Positions 25,804-32,976 are shown, numbered from the stretch's first letter. The stretch: DNA of 39,288 nt from Ruminococcaceae bacterium UBA3323 (GCA_002361935.1 DESD01000008.1:1-39288); one strand, 5' to 3'. The notes: generated by a model not told the origin, from the letters alone. A program made the numbers and translations.

Positions 25804-25963
25804 GCCAAACAAAATTGAATGATTATTAACAAAATGTGGGCGTTTTGTCATTGTTAAAAACGCGTGCATTATTACACCTGCATTTTGTTAGATGTAAATT
25901 CAATTTTGTTTGGCGACAGTTGAGGCGCGCGTTTTATTGCACAGCTTCGGCTGTGCATTTTTT
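25804..25963 (+). ncRNA. Structured small RNA, tandem copy 1
   Basis: About 160 nt, from the predicted start to its own terminator. The 5' end forms a perfect 17-bp helix (GCCAAACAAAATTGAAT 25804-25820 with 25898-25914). Inside are TAACAAAATG/CATTTTGTTA (25827-25836 with 25881-25890) and GCGTTTT/AAAACGC (25840-25846 with 25857-25863). A single-stranded tail GTTGAGGCGCGCG follows, then the terminator TGCACAGC-TTCG-GCTGTGCA with six T (25938-25963). The tail segment 25925-25935 can also pair over 11 bp with 25857-25867, a possible pseudoknot or switch. I see no convincing small protein. I do not recognise the family; 6S RNA is an alternative, but it does not carry this separate tail and terminator. 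Confidence 0.75.
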
Positions 25964-25997
25964 ATGTTGGGGATTATTGTATATGGCTTGCTTTTTA

Positions 25998-26026
25998 TTG
26001 ACTTTGCGAAGCCATAATGCTATACT
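25998..26026 (+). promoter_or_regulatory. Promoter of small RNA copy 2
   Basis: TTGACT (25998-26003), 17-base spacer, TATACT (26021-26026). The spacer differs from copy 1 while boxes and spacing are kept. Confidence 0.8.
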
Positions 26027-26032
26027 GAATTT

Positions 26033-26193
26033 GCCAAATACATTGTATATTTAAACTGACACAGCGGGTGTTTTTAACATTGTTAAAAATGCGTGCTTTA
26101 TTTCAAATACCCTTTTGTGTTGGTTTATATGAAATGTGTTTGGCGACAGTTGAGGCGCGCGTTTTATTGCACAGCTTCGGCTGTGCATTTTTT
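26033..26193 (+). ncRNA. Structured small RNA, tandem copy 2
   Basis: About 161 nt with the same fold as copy 1 but different paired bases. The closing helix GCCAAATACATT (26033-26044) pairs with 26133-26144. Inner pairs are ACACA/TGTGT (26059-26063 with 26116-26120), GGGT/ACCC, and an apical TTTTTAA/TTAAAAA hairpin. The start (AATTTGCCAAA) and the last 60 or so bases, including the terminator TGCACAGC-TTCG-GCTGTGCA, match copy 1 base for base. The changed middle keeps pairing, the mark of a selected RNA structure. It ends 20 bases before the PIN-like gene, so read-through of its terminator could also express that gene. Confidence 0.75.
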
Positions 26194-26213
26194 ATGTTGG
26201 GAATCATTTGAAT

Positions 26214-26588
26214 ATGGCTGTTTTTTTGATTGACTATGAAAATAATGATGTGAATATGCTGGAGGGGCTTTCTCTTCTTGGTTTGAAAAGAACGGATGAA
26301 ATTATATTGTTTTACAGTAAAAATGCGTCGCATTTAACAATGGATTTGCATAAGGAGCTTGAAAGTGTTCAGGCAAAAAGGCTTTATATAGAAGCAGAGC
26401 CGGGGAAAAAGAATGCACTTGATTTTCAGCTTGTATCTTATCTTGGCGCCTGCATCAGGGAGCACCCGAATAAGAAATACTATATTGTTTCTAAGGACGG
26501 CGGCTTTAATTGTGTATGCAGATTCTGGGCTAAAAGAAAGGTTGATGTTAAGCGTATAGACAGCCTTTGCTATTATATTAAGGATTGA
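26214..26588 (+). CDS. Small PIN-like (PIN7-type) nuclease
   Basis: 124 residues from ATG 26214 (a TTG at 26208 is an alternative; GGGA at 26199 could serve either). PIN domains are metal-dependent RNases. Acidic residues sit where the active site is expected: D7, E9 and N10 in FLIDYENND; D70 in NALDFQLVSYLG; D95 in YIVSKDGGF. It is a stand-alone domain, nothing fused. Directly upstream are two tandem structured RNA genes, the second ending 20 bases before it, and no separate promoter is seen between. An RNA-nuclease pairing, as in toxin-antitoxin or defence systems, is inferred from position only. Confidence 0.8.
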   Translation: MAVFLIDYENNDVNMLEGLSLLGLKRTDEIILFYSKNASHLTMDLHKELESVQAKRLYIEAEPGKKNALDFQLVSYLGACIREHPNKKYYIVSKDGGFNCVCRFWAKRKVDVKRIDSLCYYIKD

Positions 26589-26665
26589 TTTTCCCCAACT
26601 CAACCGGCAGTATGTTTACTTGCAGCCGTTTTGAGGATATTATAAATATTGAAGGAGGCAACAAT

Positions 26666-27277
26666 ATGAACAATGTAAAAATCGGCAAATTCATAGCGGA
26701 ATGCCGTAAAGAAAAATGCTTTACACAGGCTCAGCTTGCCGAAATGCTTAATATTACGGACAGGGCAGTGTCTAAATGGGAAACGGGCAGGTCAATGCCC
26801 GATGTTTCCATCATGCTTGCCTTGTGCAGTATATTGGATATTAATGTAAACGAACTGTTGAACGGAGAAAGGCTGAATATGGAAGAATATAATGATAGGG
26901 CTGAAAGGCTTTTGCTTGAAATGGCAGAAAAGGAAGAAAAAAGCAATAAAAGAATGCTGATGTATGAAAATGTTATCGGTATTATGAGCACTATATCCTT
27001 TTTTGCTCTTATTATGGCTGCTGCGCTGATTAATATGGAATTATATTTCAGGATTATTTTATTTGTAACGGCATTGGTTATTTTCATCACGGGTGTTGCC
27101 ATTGCTTTATTGATTGAAACAGAGGCAGGGTATTATGAATGCGGACATTGCAAGCACAGATATGTACCTGAATTCAAATCTGTATTTTTTGCCATGCACT
27201 GGGGCAAAACAAGGTATTTAAAGTGCCCGAAATGCCATAAGCGCACGTGGAATAAAAAGGTTATAACGAAGGAATAA
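26666..27277 (+). CDS. XRE regulator with membrane helices and C-terminal zinc ribbon
   Basis: 203 residues from ATG 26666 with GGAGG upstream. An N-terminal Cro/C1-type helix-turn-helix (RKEKCFTQAQLAEMLNITDR, VSKWETGRSMPDVSIML) is followed by a charged linker, two hydrophobic helices (about 107-155) and a zinc ribbon with CGHCKH and CPKCHK. Such membrane-anchored XRE proteins are common in Clostridia. It follows the PIN gene by 77 bases and could be in the same transcript, but no functional tie is established. Confidence 0.8.
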   Translation: MNNVKIGKFIAECRKEKCFTQAQLAEMLNITDRAVSKWETGRSMPDVSIMLALCSILDINVNELLNGERLNMEEYNDRAERLLLEMAEKEEKSNKRMLMYENVIGIMSTISFFALIMAAALINMELYFRIILFVTALVIFITGVAIALLIETEAGYYECGHCKHRYVPEFKSVFFAMHWGKTRYLKCPKCHKRTWNKKVITKE

Positions 27278-27312
27278 AAAAACGGGTTACAGGCTATTGC
27301 CTGTGACCCGTT
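27275..27312 (-). terminator. Terminator of the metallophosphoesterase gene
   Basis: Long stem (AACGGGTTACAGGC with GCCTGTGACCCGTT) around TATT. The T-run is on the minus strand, so it mainly ends the minus-strand gene, though it may slow plus-strand transcripts too. Confidence 0.85.
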
Positions 27313-27316
27313 AAAC

Positions 27317-28573
27317 TTATTTGGATTTCTTTTTCTTTTTAACTACTGCGGTAATAATTCCGGCTGCTGCGGCTGCCAAAACAACTGCGCCGATGCTGCC
27401 GCCGATAACGCCGGGGATGAATTTATTCTTGTATTCAGCATACCCGTGCTTATCCTTGTAGGCAGGCTTAACCTTGTAGCCCAGTATATCTTCTGCTCTG
27501 AGAATTTCAGTGCTGAAATTTTTCAAATCATTTTCGTGAAGCGTAACGGTTCTTGCACCGTGATTCCAGCCATAGCTGTAATAGCCTGCAGCAGGCACTG
27601 CGCCAAGATAGATACCGTCTACCATTCCAAGATAATCATTCGGATGGTCATGGCCGAAGAATGCGCCGATAACATCGCCCTGTTCCTTCCAGGTTTTAAA
27701 CTGGTCATGCTGAACATCGGCAGGGCAGGGGCCTTCCTGAAAGCTGCCCTGTATAACCTTTGAGGAAGCCTTCCAGTATTTATCACGGAACATTGCCGTG
27801 TTTCCGTGAACATAGCCTGCTTTCGGATTGTCGGATGAATCAGCAAGCTGATAAACCTCAGGCACGGCAATGTGCTGGAACAGCAATGACGGAAGCGGTG
27901 TTCCTCCGTTTGCTTCTTTAAGCTTGTTTGATGTTTCTATGTACCATTCCTGCTGATCCGGCTGAACAAAGCCGTATCCGTTCTCATAATACGGGTTTGA
28001 ATCCATAAGCCAAAGGTTAAAGATATTTTTTGTACCCTTGCTGTCCTTAATTAAAAGGTTGTATGTTCCCACGCCTGTAAGCTCCTCGCCCTCAATGGCA
28101 AGGCAGTTCGGAAATTCCTGATAAACAGAAAGCATAAATTCCTTTGCTTCCTCTTCTGTCATCTTGTTGTTTTCGTCGCAAAGACCCTCATGGTCATGGT
28201 TGCCGTAAACCATTGCAAACGGAATGCCTTTTTCGGCAACAGGCTCAATAATTTTTCTGATGGCTGTTGCTGCTTTCTCTTTGGTAACGCCTTTAAACCA
28301 ACAGGTATTGTCGCCAAGGAAGATAACCAGATCCGGATTTTGGCTGTTTAAGGTATTGTTTATAATGTCAAGCATTTCCTTCTGCGGTTCATCCGTATCC
28401 TGCGTGTCTGAGAGTAATAGAATTTTAAACTCTCCGTTATTGTCAAACTTAAGCTCCATTTTGCTTCCCTCCGTGCTTTCTTTCGCTGCTGCAACTGCTG
28501 TGCACGGAGCTGCCATTGCTGCAAGCATTGTGCCGCTGAGCAGGATAGCTGCGGCTTTTTTTAATAATTTCAT
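27317..28573 (-). CDS. Exported, membrane-anchored metallophosphoesterase
   Basis: 418 residues from ATG 28573 (GAGGGGG upstream; the longer TTG reading at 28588 begins in that site). A signal peptide (KLLKKAAAILLSGTMLAAMAA) is followed by a calcineurin-like fold with all metal motifs: LSDTQD, LGDN, GNHDHE, an internal QH, and FGHDH. The C-terminus has a hydrophobic helix (about 390-410) and ends KKKKKSK, an anchor that leaves the enzyme outside the membrane. It resembles purple-acid/Dcr2-like phosphatases. Substrate unknown. It is monocistronic. Confidence 0.87.
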   Translation of the reverse strand: MKLLKKAAAILLSGTMLAAMAAPCTAVAAAKESTEGSKMELKFDNNGEFKILLLSDTQDTDEPQKEMLDIINNTLNSQNPDLVIFLGDNTCWFKGVTKEKAATAIRKIIEPVAEKGIPFAMVYGNHDHEGLCDENNKMTEEEAKEFMLSVYQEFPNCLAIEGEELTGVGTYNLLIKDSKGTKNIFNLWLMDSNPYYENGYGFVQPDQQEWYIETSNKLKEANGGTPLPSLLFQHIAVPEVYQLADSSDNPKAGYVHGNTAMFRDKYWKASSKVIQGSFQEGPCPADVQHDQFKTWKEQGDVIGAFFGHDHPNDYLGMVDGIYLGAVPAAGYYSYGWNHGARTVTLHENDLKNFSTEILRAEDILGYKVKPAYKDKHGYAEYKNKFIPGVIGGSIGAVVLAAAAAGIITAVVKKKKKSK

Positions 28574-28692
28574 AAATTTCCCCCTCAAGTAAAATACTTT
28601 AGTTACATTTTATATGATTTTTTATTTTTACGCAATAAGAATTATAGAAATTATTGCAGGAATATGATAAAATAGCATCGGGCGGTGATGAT

Positions 28693-29895
28693 ATGAAACC
28701 AAGATACGAAAAATTAAGCGATGCACTGCAGGAAAGAATCCTTGCAGACAGAGAAAAAAATGTTGATTATAAGCTTGCTTTTGATGAAAGCAAAATACTT
28801 CGCCGTGATAACAGCCGTGATAAGGCATCACTGTGGCGTTCTGCAACGGTAAGGGATACAGATAAAATTATACACAGCCCGTTTTATAACCGTTATCAGG
28901 ATAAAACACAGGTGTTTTCCTTTTATAAAAATGATGATATAAGCCACAGGGCAATTCATGTTCAGCTTGTTTCCCTGATTGCAAGAAATATCGGCTCTAT
29001 GCTTGGGCTCAATCTGAATCTTATAGAGGCAATTGCGCTTGGCCATGATATCGGCCATACGCCGTTCGGCCACGCAGGCGAAAGGTTTTTAAACGAAATC
29101 TATCATGAAAAAACAGGGCGTTATTTTTCACATAATATCCATTCGGCAAGGGTGCTGGATAAGATTTATCCGCTTAATCTTTCACTTCAGACCCTAAACG
29201 GAATTATAAGCCATAACGGTGAGTTTGAATGCTGTGAATATGTTCCGAAACCGATGGAAAGCTTTTCAGAGCTTGATGAGCAGATTGAAAAATGCAATCT
29301 TGATATTCAATATAATAAATCTCTTATGCCGTCTACTCTGGAAGGCTGTGTTGTTCGTGTCTGCGATATGATTGCCTATCTCGGAAAGGACAGGCAGGAT
29401 GCAGTTCGTGCCAAGATTCTTCCGTCTGATTACATTTTTGAAGACACCAAAATCGGTAAAATGAATTCGGAAATCATCAATAATCTTGTTGTCAATATCA
29501 TTGAAAACAGCTACGGCAAAAATTATATTATGCTGGATAAGGAGCATTATGATGCGCTTGCTGCCGTGAAAAAACGCAATTTTGAGATTATTTATAAGAA
29601 TGAAATTATTGAAAAGCAGTACAATGAAACAATAAGGCCGATGATGTATGAGCTTTATAACAGGCTTCTTTCGGATATTGAAAACGGAAATACCTCCTCC
29701 AAGATATTTACACATCATATCAACAGGATAGAAAATTCATATTACAAGCGTGAAACCTCTTATCTTGATGAAGAAAAAAATCAGATAGTTGTAGACTATA
29801 TTGCCAGTATGACGGATGATTATTTTATTGATTTGTACAATTATCTGTTTCCGAAAAGTAAGTATAAAATTGAGTATAAGGGATATTTTGAATAG
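28693..29895 (+). CDS. dgt: dGTPase-like HD-domain triphosphohydrolase
   Basis: 400 residues from ATG 28693, preceded by GGCGGTGAT. The HD metal motif is H-HD-D: ISHRAIHVQLV early, then GHDIGHTPFGHAGE with HD at 118-119, and D in VRVCDMIAYLG. Such proteins remove triphosphate from deoxynucleotides, usually dGTP, and shape the dNTP pool; some act in phage defence. An early R-rich segment (LRRDNSRDKASLWRSATVRDTDK) fits the family. Monocistronic, ending at a bidirectional terminator. Confidence 0.88.
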   Translation: MKPRYEKLSDALQERILADREKNVDYKLAFDESKILRRDNSRDKASLWRSATVRDTDKIIHSPFYNRYQDKTQVFSFYKNDDISHRAIHVQLVSLIARNIGSMLGLNLNLIEAIALGHDIGHTPFGHAGERFLNEIYHEKTGRYFSHNIHSARVLDKIYPLNLSLQTLNGIISHNGEFECCEYVPKPMESFSELDEQIEKCNLDIQYNKSLMPSTLEGCVVRVCDMIAYLGKDRQDAVRAKILPSDYIFEDTKIGKMNSEIINNLVVNIIENSYGKNYIMLDKEHYDALAAVKKRNFEIIYKNEIIEKQYNETIRPMMYELYNRLLSDIENGNTSSKIFTHHINRIENSYYKRETSYLDEEKNQIVVDYIASMTDDYFIDLYNYLFPKSKYKIEYKGYFE

Positions 29896-29902
29896 GGTTG
29901 AT

Positions 29903-29938
29903 AAAAAACGGACCGGTGATTTGCCGTTCCGTTTTTTT
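29903..29938. terminator. Bidirectional terminator
   Basis: Stem AAAAAACGGA..CGG with CCG..TCCGTTTTTT and T-runs in both directions. Ends dgt and the opposite-strand Cdd1 operon. Confidence 0.85.
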
Positions 29939-29980
29939 GTTTGTTTCTTCAGTAAAGAGTAACCCCGGTTCTGCCGATGG

Positions 29981-30280
29981 TTATGATTCACTTTTGCGCA
30001 TATAAACATCTTGCTGCTTTTCGGGATATTCCTTATCCTTCCAATACCACCATTTCAGCTTTTCTGTTTCCCGTTCGGTGTTTTCTGCATAATAAACAGC
30101 CATTCTGAGAACATAAAGCGCACATCTGTCCTCCTGAAAGCCTTTTGCCAGGCAGTCCTGCATATATAGTTCCTCAGGGTCTTTGCCTCTTAAATCTTCA
30201 ACACAGGTGATGCCTATGTTCATTAACGCTTCCTTTGTCCGTTTGCCGATATAGGGTATTTTTGTTAATTCTGTTTTCAT
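29981..30280 (-). CDS. Cdd1-like helix-hairpin-helix protein
   Basis: 99 residues fitting the Cdd1 (pathogenicity locus) family: IPYIGKRTKEALMNIGI forms the helix-hairpin-helix, then EDLRGKDPEELYMQDC and the closing DRCALYVLRMAVYYA. The fold suggests nucleic-acid contact, but no role is proven. Last gene of a minus-strand operon behind a membrane protein and a pentapeptide-repeat protein, with spacings of 5 and 13 bases. Confidence 0.8.
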   Translation of the reverse strand: MKTELTKIPYIGKRTKEALMNIGITCVEDLRGKDPEELYMQDCLAKGFQEDRCALYVLRMAVYYAENTERETEKLKWWYWKDKEYPEKQQDVYMRKSES

Positions 30281-30285
30281 ATTTA

Positions 30286-30768
30286 TTACTCTTTTGCTTT
30301 GCTTATTTCTTTTTTATGGTTAATATGTATTCCGATATGCCCAATACCCAATATTGCCGCTGCAAGAATTAAGGGTATGTTTTTACCGTAAATACCTAAA
30401 AGCAAAAATGCAACAACAGGCAGTGTTGCTCCTGCAACGGGAATACCGATAAAGCTGCCGTAAAAATCGCACATTGTTTTTTTGCTTCTGAAATATTTTA
30501 TCCAGTACATTTCATAAAGCAGCATAAAAACGGAAGCTGCTGCCAGCCATATTATCCATATTGAGCCGGTTCTAATGTTGAAATCTCTGAAGATAAGCAC
30601 GATGCAGGTAACAAGAATCTGCCCGATGCTTTCAAATATTTTCAATATTCTGTTTTCGTTTTTTACATGTTTTTCGTAGTCCTTTGGCTTGCTTTTTGTC
30701 CAGAACAGATTGGGAACAAAAAGCAGTAAAAGAAAAATCAGACCTACATAAGAAAATCCAAAATGCAT
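30286..30768 (-). CDS. Membrane protein of unknown function
   Basis: 160 residues with four or five hydrophobic helices (about 5-22, 44-62, 70-88, 105-125, 130-148) and a basic loop (TKSKPKDYEKHVKNENR). GAGGTAT precedes the ATG. No family recognised. Middle gene of the pentapeptide-membrane-Cdd1 operon. Confidence 0.65.
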   Translation of the reverse strand: MHFGFSYVGLIFLLLLFVPNLFWTKSKPKDYEKHVKNENRILKIFESIGQILVTCIVLIFRDFNIRTGSIWIIWLAAASVFMLLYEMYWIKYFRSKKTMCDFYGSFIGIPVAGATLPVVAFLLLGIYGKNIPLILAAAILGIGHIGIHINHKKEISKAKE

Positions 30769-30781
30769 TGTGTATACCTCT

Positions 30782-31414
30782 TTATTTTATTTTTACATCC
30801 AGTAAATACAATAAGTCTGAGGCCTGAAAGCGGTCTATTATTGCACCTTTTATATCTTCGGCTGTAATCGCAATTCCTTCAATTTTACTGTTTGATAAAT
30901 CCACATTTTTCAGGCTTGTTTTGAGAAACCTGGATTGTGTTAAGTCTGCATTATCAAAATACAGGTTTTTATTTTTTGTTTCCATAAAGTAACTATTATT
31001 CAGAATCGTATTTTTGAATACAACATTTTCAATGCTTGTTAGGGAAAAGCTGATATACCCTGCATTTGTATCTGTAAAGCTGACATTGTATAATCTGCTT
31101 TCCGAAAGATTGCATCCGAAAACCTTGCAGTTTTTGAATTCGCATCTGATAAAAGCGCATTCCGAAAACGCTGTATTAGAAAAATTGCATTTGTCAAATA
31201 CTGCATCCATAAATGTGAATTTTTCCAATTTCCCGTTTTGAATGCATATGTTGTTGAATCTGCAATGCTCAAACTCAATTTCGTTTGCACTTACATTATT
31301 ATGCGATTCATTTTTAAAGTTATAGTAAGACAGCTTTTCGTCTTTTTGCAGAATGCTGAAATCAGAAATATATAATTGATCCGGTTTTAGGTTTTGTGGT
31401 TTTATAATATTCAT
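30782..31414 (-). CDS. Pentapeptide-repeat protein
   Basis: 210 residues from the ATG at 31414 (GAGG seven bases upstream; the ATG at 31432 would precede that site). About twenty near-repeats of the A(N/D)LxX type, such as CRFNN, CNFSN, CAFIR, CEFKN, CNLSE, should form a right-handed beta-helix from roughly 45 to 190. Many carry Cys/Phe at the inward positions. Some family members mimic DNA and protect gyrase, but many have unknown roles. First gene of the operon. Confidence 0.82.
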   Translation of the reverse strand: MNIIKPQNLKPDQLYISDFSILQKDEKLSYYNFKNESHNNVSANEIEFEHCRFNNICIQNGKLEKFTFMDAVFDKCNFSNTAFSECAFIRCEFKNCKVFGCNLSESRLYNVSFTDTNAGYISFSLTSIENVVFKNTILNNSYFMETKNKNLYFDNADLTQSRFLKTSLKNVDLSNSKIEGIAITAEDIKGAIIDRFQASDLLYLLDVKIK

Positions 31415-31475
31415 TGTTTTCCTCAGAATCATTTTTATAGCGTTGCTATAAAATGGTATATGTCAAACGAGTGGG

Positions 31476-32456
31476 TTATGCCTTTGATTTAATGCTTTTT
31501 ACCCAAGCTTCATTTTTAAGATACCATTTTACCGTGCTTTCAAGGCCTGTATCAAAATCCGTTTCCGGTTTCCACAAAAGCTCTTTTTCTATTTTTGAAT
31601 AATCAACTGCATATCTCCGGTCATGTCCGGGTCTGTCTGCAACATAAGTGATAAGTGATTTTGGTTTATCCATAATTTCCAGAATTTTGCCAACAACATC
31701 TGTGTTGTTTTTTTCACTGCCGCCGCCGATATTGTATATTTCTCCTGCTTTTCCGCATCTGATAACGAAATCAACTGCTCTGCAATGGTCCTCAACAAAA
31801 ATCCAATCCCTTACATTTTTGCCATTTCCGTAAACAGGGATGGGTTTGTTTTCAAGTGCGCAGAGGATTGTAAGAGGAATCAGCTTTTCGGGATGCTGAT
31901 AGCTTCCGTAATTGTTGGAACAGCGGGTTATGGTGGCATAAAGTCCGTAGGTTTTGCAATACGACAGTACAATCAAATCCGCACTTGCCTTTGAAGCAGA
32001 GTAGGGGGAGGAGGGATTCAAAAGCGTTTTTTCCGTAAAGCACAAATCCGTTCTCTCAATCGGCAGATCACCGTAAACCTCATCCGTTGAAATCTGATGA
32101 AAGCGTACCTTATATTTTCTGCAGGCATCCAATAAAATCTGTGTTCCGATGATATTCGTCTGAAAAAAAAGGCTTGTATTGTTTATGGAACGGTCTACAT
32201 GGGATTCTGCGGCAAAGTTTATAACGATATCGGGTTTTTCTTCTGCAATCGCCTTTTCAACAGCTTTTTTGTCGCAGATATCAGCTTTTATAAATCTGAA
32301 ATTGTGTTTGTCCTTTACGCTTTTGAGCGTTTCAGCATTTCCTGCATATGTCAGCTTATCCAGGCAGATGATTCTGTCCTCAGGATGATTTTTAAGCTGA
32401 TAAAAAATAAAGTTTGAGCCAATAAAGCCTGCACCGCCTGTAACAAGCAAAACCAT
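31476..32456 (-). CDS. rmlB: dTDP-glucose 4,6-dehydratase
   Basis: 326 residues from the ATG at 32456. Its start, LVTGGAGFIGSNF, is the NAD-binding Rossmann motif; TDEVYG and YSASKASAD carry the active-site residues. RmlB makes dTDP-4-keto-6-deoxyglucose, the second step to dTDP-rhamnose. It stands alone here, without rmlA, C or D. A longer reading starts at 32468 but would overlap the leader helix that is paired as in proS; the 14-base spacing from AAAGG to this ATG equals that in proS, which supports 32456. Some dTDP-sugar enzymes are hard to separate, so related functions are possible. Confidence 0.9.
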   Translation of the reverse strand: MVLLVTGGAGFIGSNFIFYQLKNHPEDRIICLDKLTYAGNAETLKSVKDKHNFRFIKADICDKKAVEKAIAEEKPDIVINFAAESHVDRSINNTSLFFQTNIIGTQILLDACRKYKVRFHQISTDEVYGDLPIERTDLCFTEKTLLNPSSPYSASKASADLIVLSYCKTYGLYATITRCSNNYGSYQHPEKLIPLTILCALENKPIPVYGNGKNVRDWIFVEDHCRAVDFVIRCGKAGEIYNIGGGSEKNNTDVVGKILEIMDKPKSLITYVADRPGHDRRYAVDYSKIEKELLWKPETDFDTGLESTVKWYLKNEAWVKSIKSKA

Positions 32457-32736
32457 AGAAATCACCATAGCCTTTCAGGCTACAAATCATTCATTAAAAA
32501 TCATCAACACTCTGCTGTAGCCGGACCAGGTGTTAATGGTGATGAAAGCCATCTCAAAATTATGCCACAGGCAACTTTTGAGGGGTTCGTTTGCGACCGC
32601 TCGCAGTGCGAGATTAAGGAAGCAACAAGAACTGGCAGCGGTCAAAATTCATAAGCGTCAGCATTAATGAATTTTGGGTACCGCAATTGTATATATAATC
32701 GAGATAGTTTGATTTTTCACACTATCCCTCCTGTCT
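32457..32736 (-). ncRNA. Structured 5' leader of rmlB (candidate cis-regulatory RNA, copy B)
   Basis: Same architecture as the proS leader. On the minus strand: 5' hairpin (32703-32726) capped by TGAAAAATCA; hairpin 32553-32582 with TTGCC-TGT-GGCA; closing helix ATCACCAT (32536-32543) with ATGGTGAT (32461-32468). Inside is AACAC/GTGTT (32530-32534 with 32506-32510) plus CTG/CAG. The loop GGCTACA (32516-32522) can pair with TGTAGCC (32478-32484). The alternative hairpin AGCC-TGAAA-GGCT (32469-32481) again encloses AAAGG. ATCACC in the closing helix is identical to the anti-Shine-Dalgarno core, so closing it hides the GGTGAT site. Between the 5' hairpin and the second hairpin lies an extra 110-base segment absent from proS. 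Confidence 0.7.
32585..32694. repeat. Hairpin-rich insertion in the rmlB leader (MITE/REP-like)
   Basis: An extra segment with no match in the proS copy. It contains CTCGCAcTGCGAG and a long inverted repeat, GCGGT..CAAAATTCAT (32638-32652) with ATGAATTTTG..ACCGC (32667-32684). No coding capacity. It could be a miniature mobile repeat, or just a variable RNA linker. Confidence 0.55.
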
Positions 32737-32742
32737 GATAAA

Positions 32743-32771
32743 ATTATATAATTGAATATGCTAAAAGTCAA
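32743..32771 (-). promoter_or_regulatory. Sigma-A promoter of the rmlB leader
   Basis: On the minus strand TTGACT (32766-32771), 17-base spacer, TATAAT (32743-32748). Transcription from near 32736 gives a leader of about 280 nt. Confidence 0.8.
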
Positions 32772-32778
32772 TCAATTA

Positions 32779-32809
32779 GCATTATTCGTTATGCTTCATA
32801 AAATACAAT
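32779..32809 (+). promoter_or_regulatory. Possible sigma-E sporulation promoter of the cotJC remnant
   Basis: GCATTATT (32779-32786), 15 bases, AATACAAT (32802-32809). This resembles the sigma-E pattern of an ATATT-like -35 box and CATACAAT -10 box, and CotJC genes are mother-cell genes. It overlaps the rmlB promoter, so it is tentative. Confidence 0.4.
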
Positions 32810-32861
32810 GAAGGGCTATAAAAAGAAATATGATTTAGTCTGATTAAAAAGGAGAAAATAT

Positions 32862-32975
32862 ATGTTTAGTTATGTTAAGAAATTGCAATATCCTATTAAT
32901 ATAAAACATTGCGACCCCGCTGCTGCAAGCATCATAATCAGTCAATATGGAGGACTTGATTGCAAAAAGAGATGA
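32862..32975 (+). pseudogene. cotJC: 5' fragment of a CotJC/manganese-catalase-like spore coat gene
   Basis: Starts at ATG 32862 with AAAGGAGA upstream and encodes 37 residues, then a stop. The first part, MFSYVKKLQYPINI, then IIISQYGGLD, matches the N-terminus of CotJC-type manganese catalases (KKLQYPVxI..QYGGxDGELAAxLRYL). After QYGGLD the match ends abruptly and CKKR-stop follows. The break lies at the edge of the serine-recombinase element, so the gene was split by its integration. The rest would lie beyond the right end of the window. Identification rests on about 33 residues. Confidence 0.65.
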
Positions 32976-32976
32976 T
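32945..32976. other. Probable left attachment junction (attL)
   Basis: Homology to the spore gene stops near 32957-32961 (end of QYGGLD) and the recombinase gene ends at 32977. The core dinucleotide cannot be fixed without the empty site or the right end. Confidence 0.4.

Larger units (their letters stand above)
25769..26216 (+). repeat. Tandem duplication of an RNA-gene unit of about 229 bp
   Basis: Two units with conserved ends (promoter plus 5' start; 3' tail, terminator and leader up to ATGGCT) and a diverged centre. Unit 1 ends in a remnant of the PIN gene start (ATGGCT at about 25984-25989, then TTTTTATTGAC), which merges into the -35 box of unit 2. Confidence 0.8.

Noticed and set aside
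25836..26054. Open frame across small RNA copy 1
   Set aside because: It runs through the RNA helices and terminator, has no good ribosome-binding site and no protein-like pattern.
25804..26193. 6S RNA or CRISPR repeat pair
   Set aside because: Only two long units without spacers rules out CRISPR. 6S RNA is one long hairpin; here a closed domain is followed by a conserved tail and a separate terminator, and it is duplicated. 6S not fully excluded.
29953..29980. Short gap after the bidirectional terminator
   Set aside because: Examined for a small gene or RNA; nothing found.
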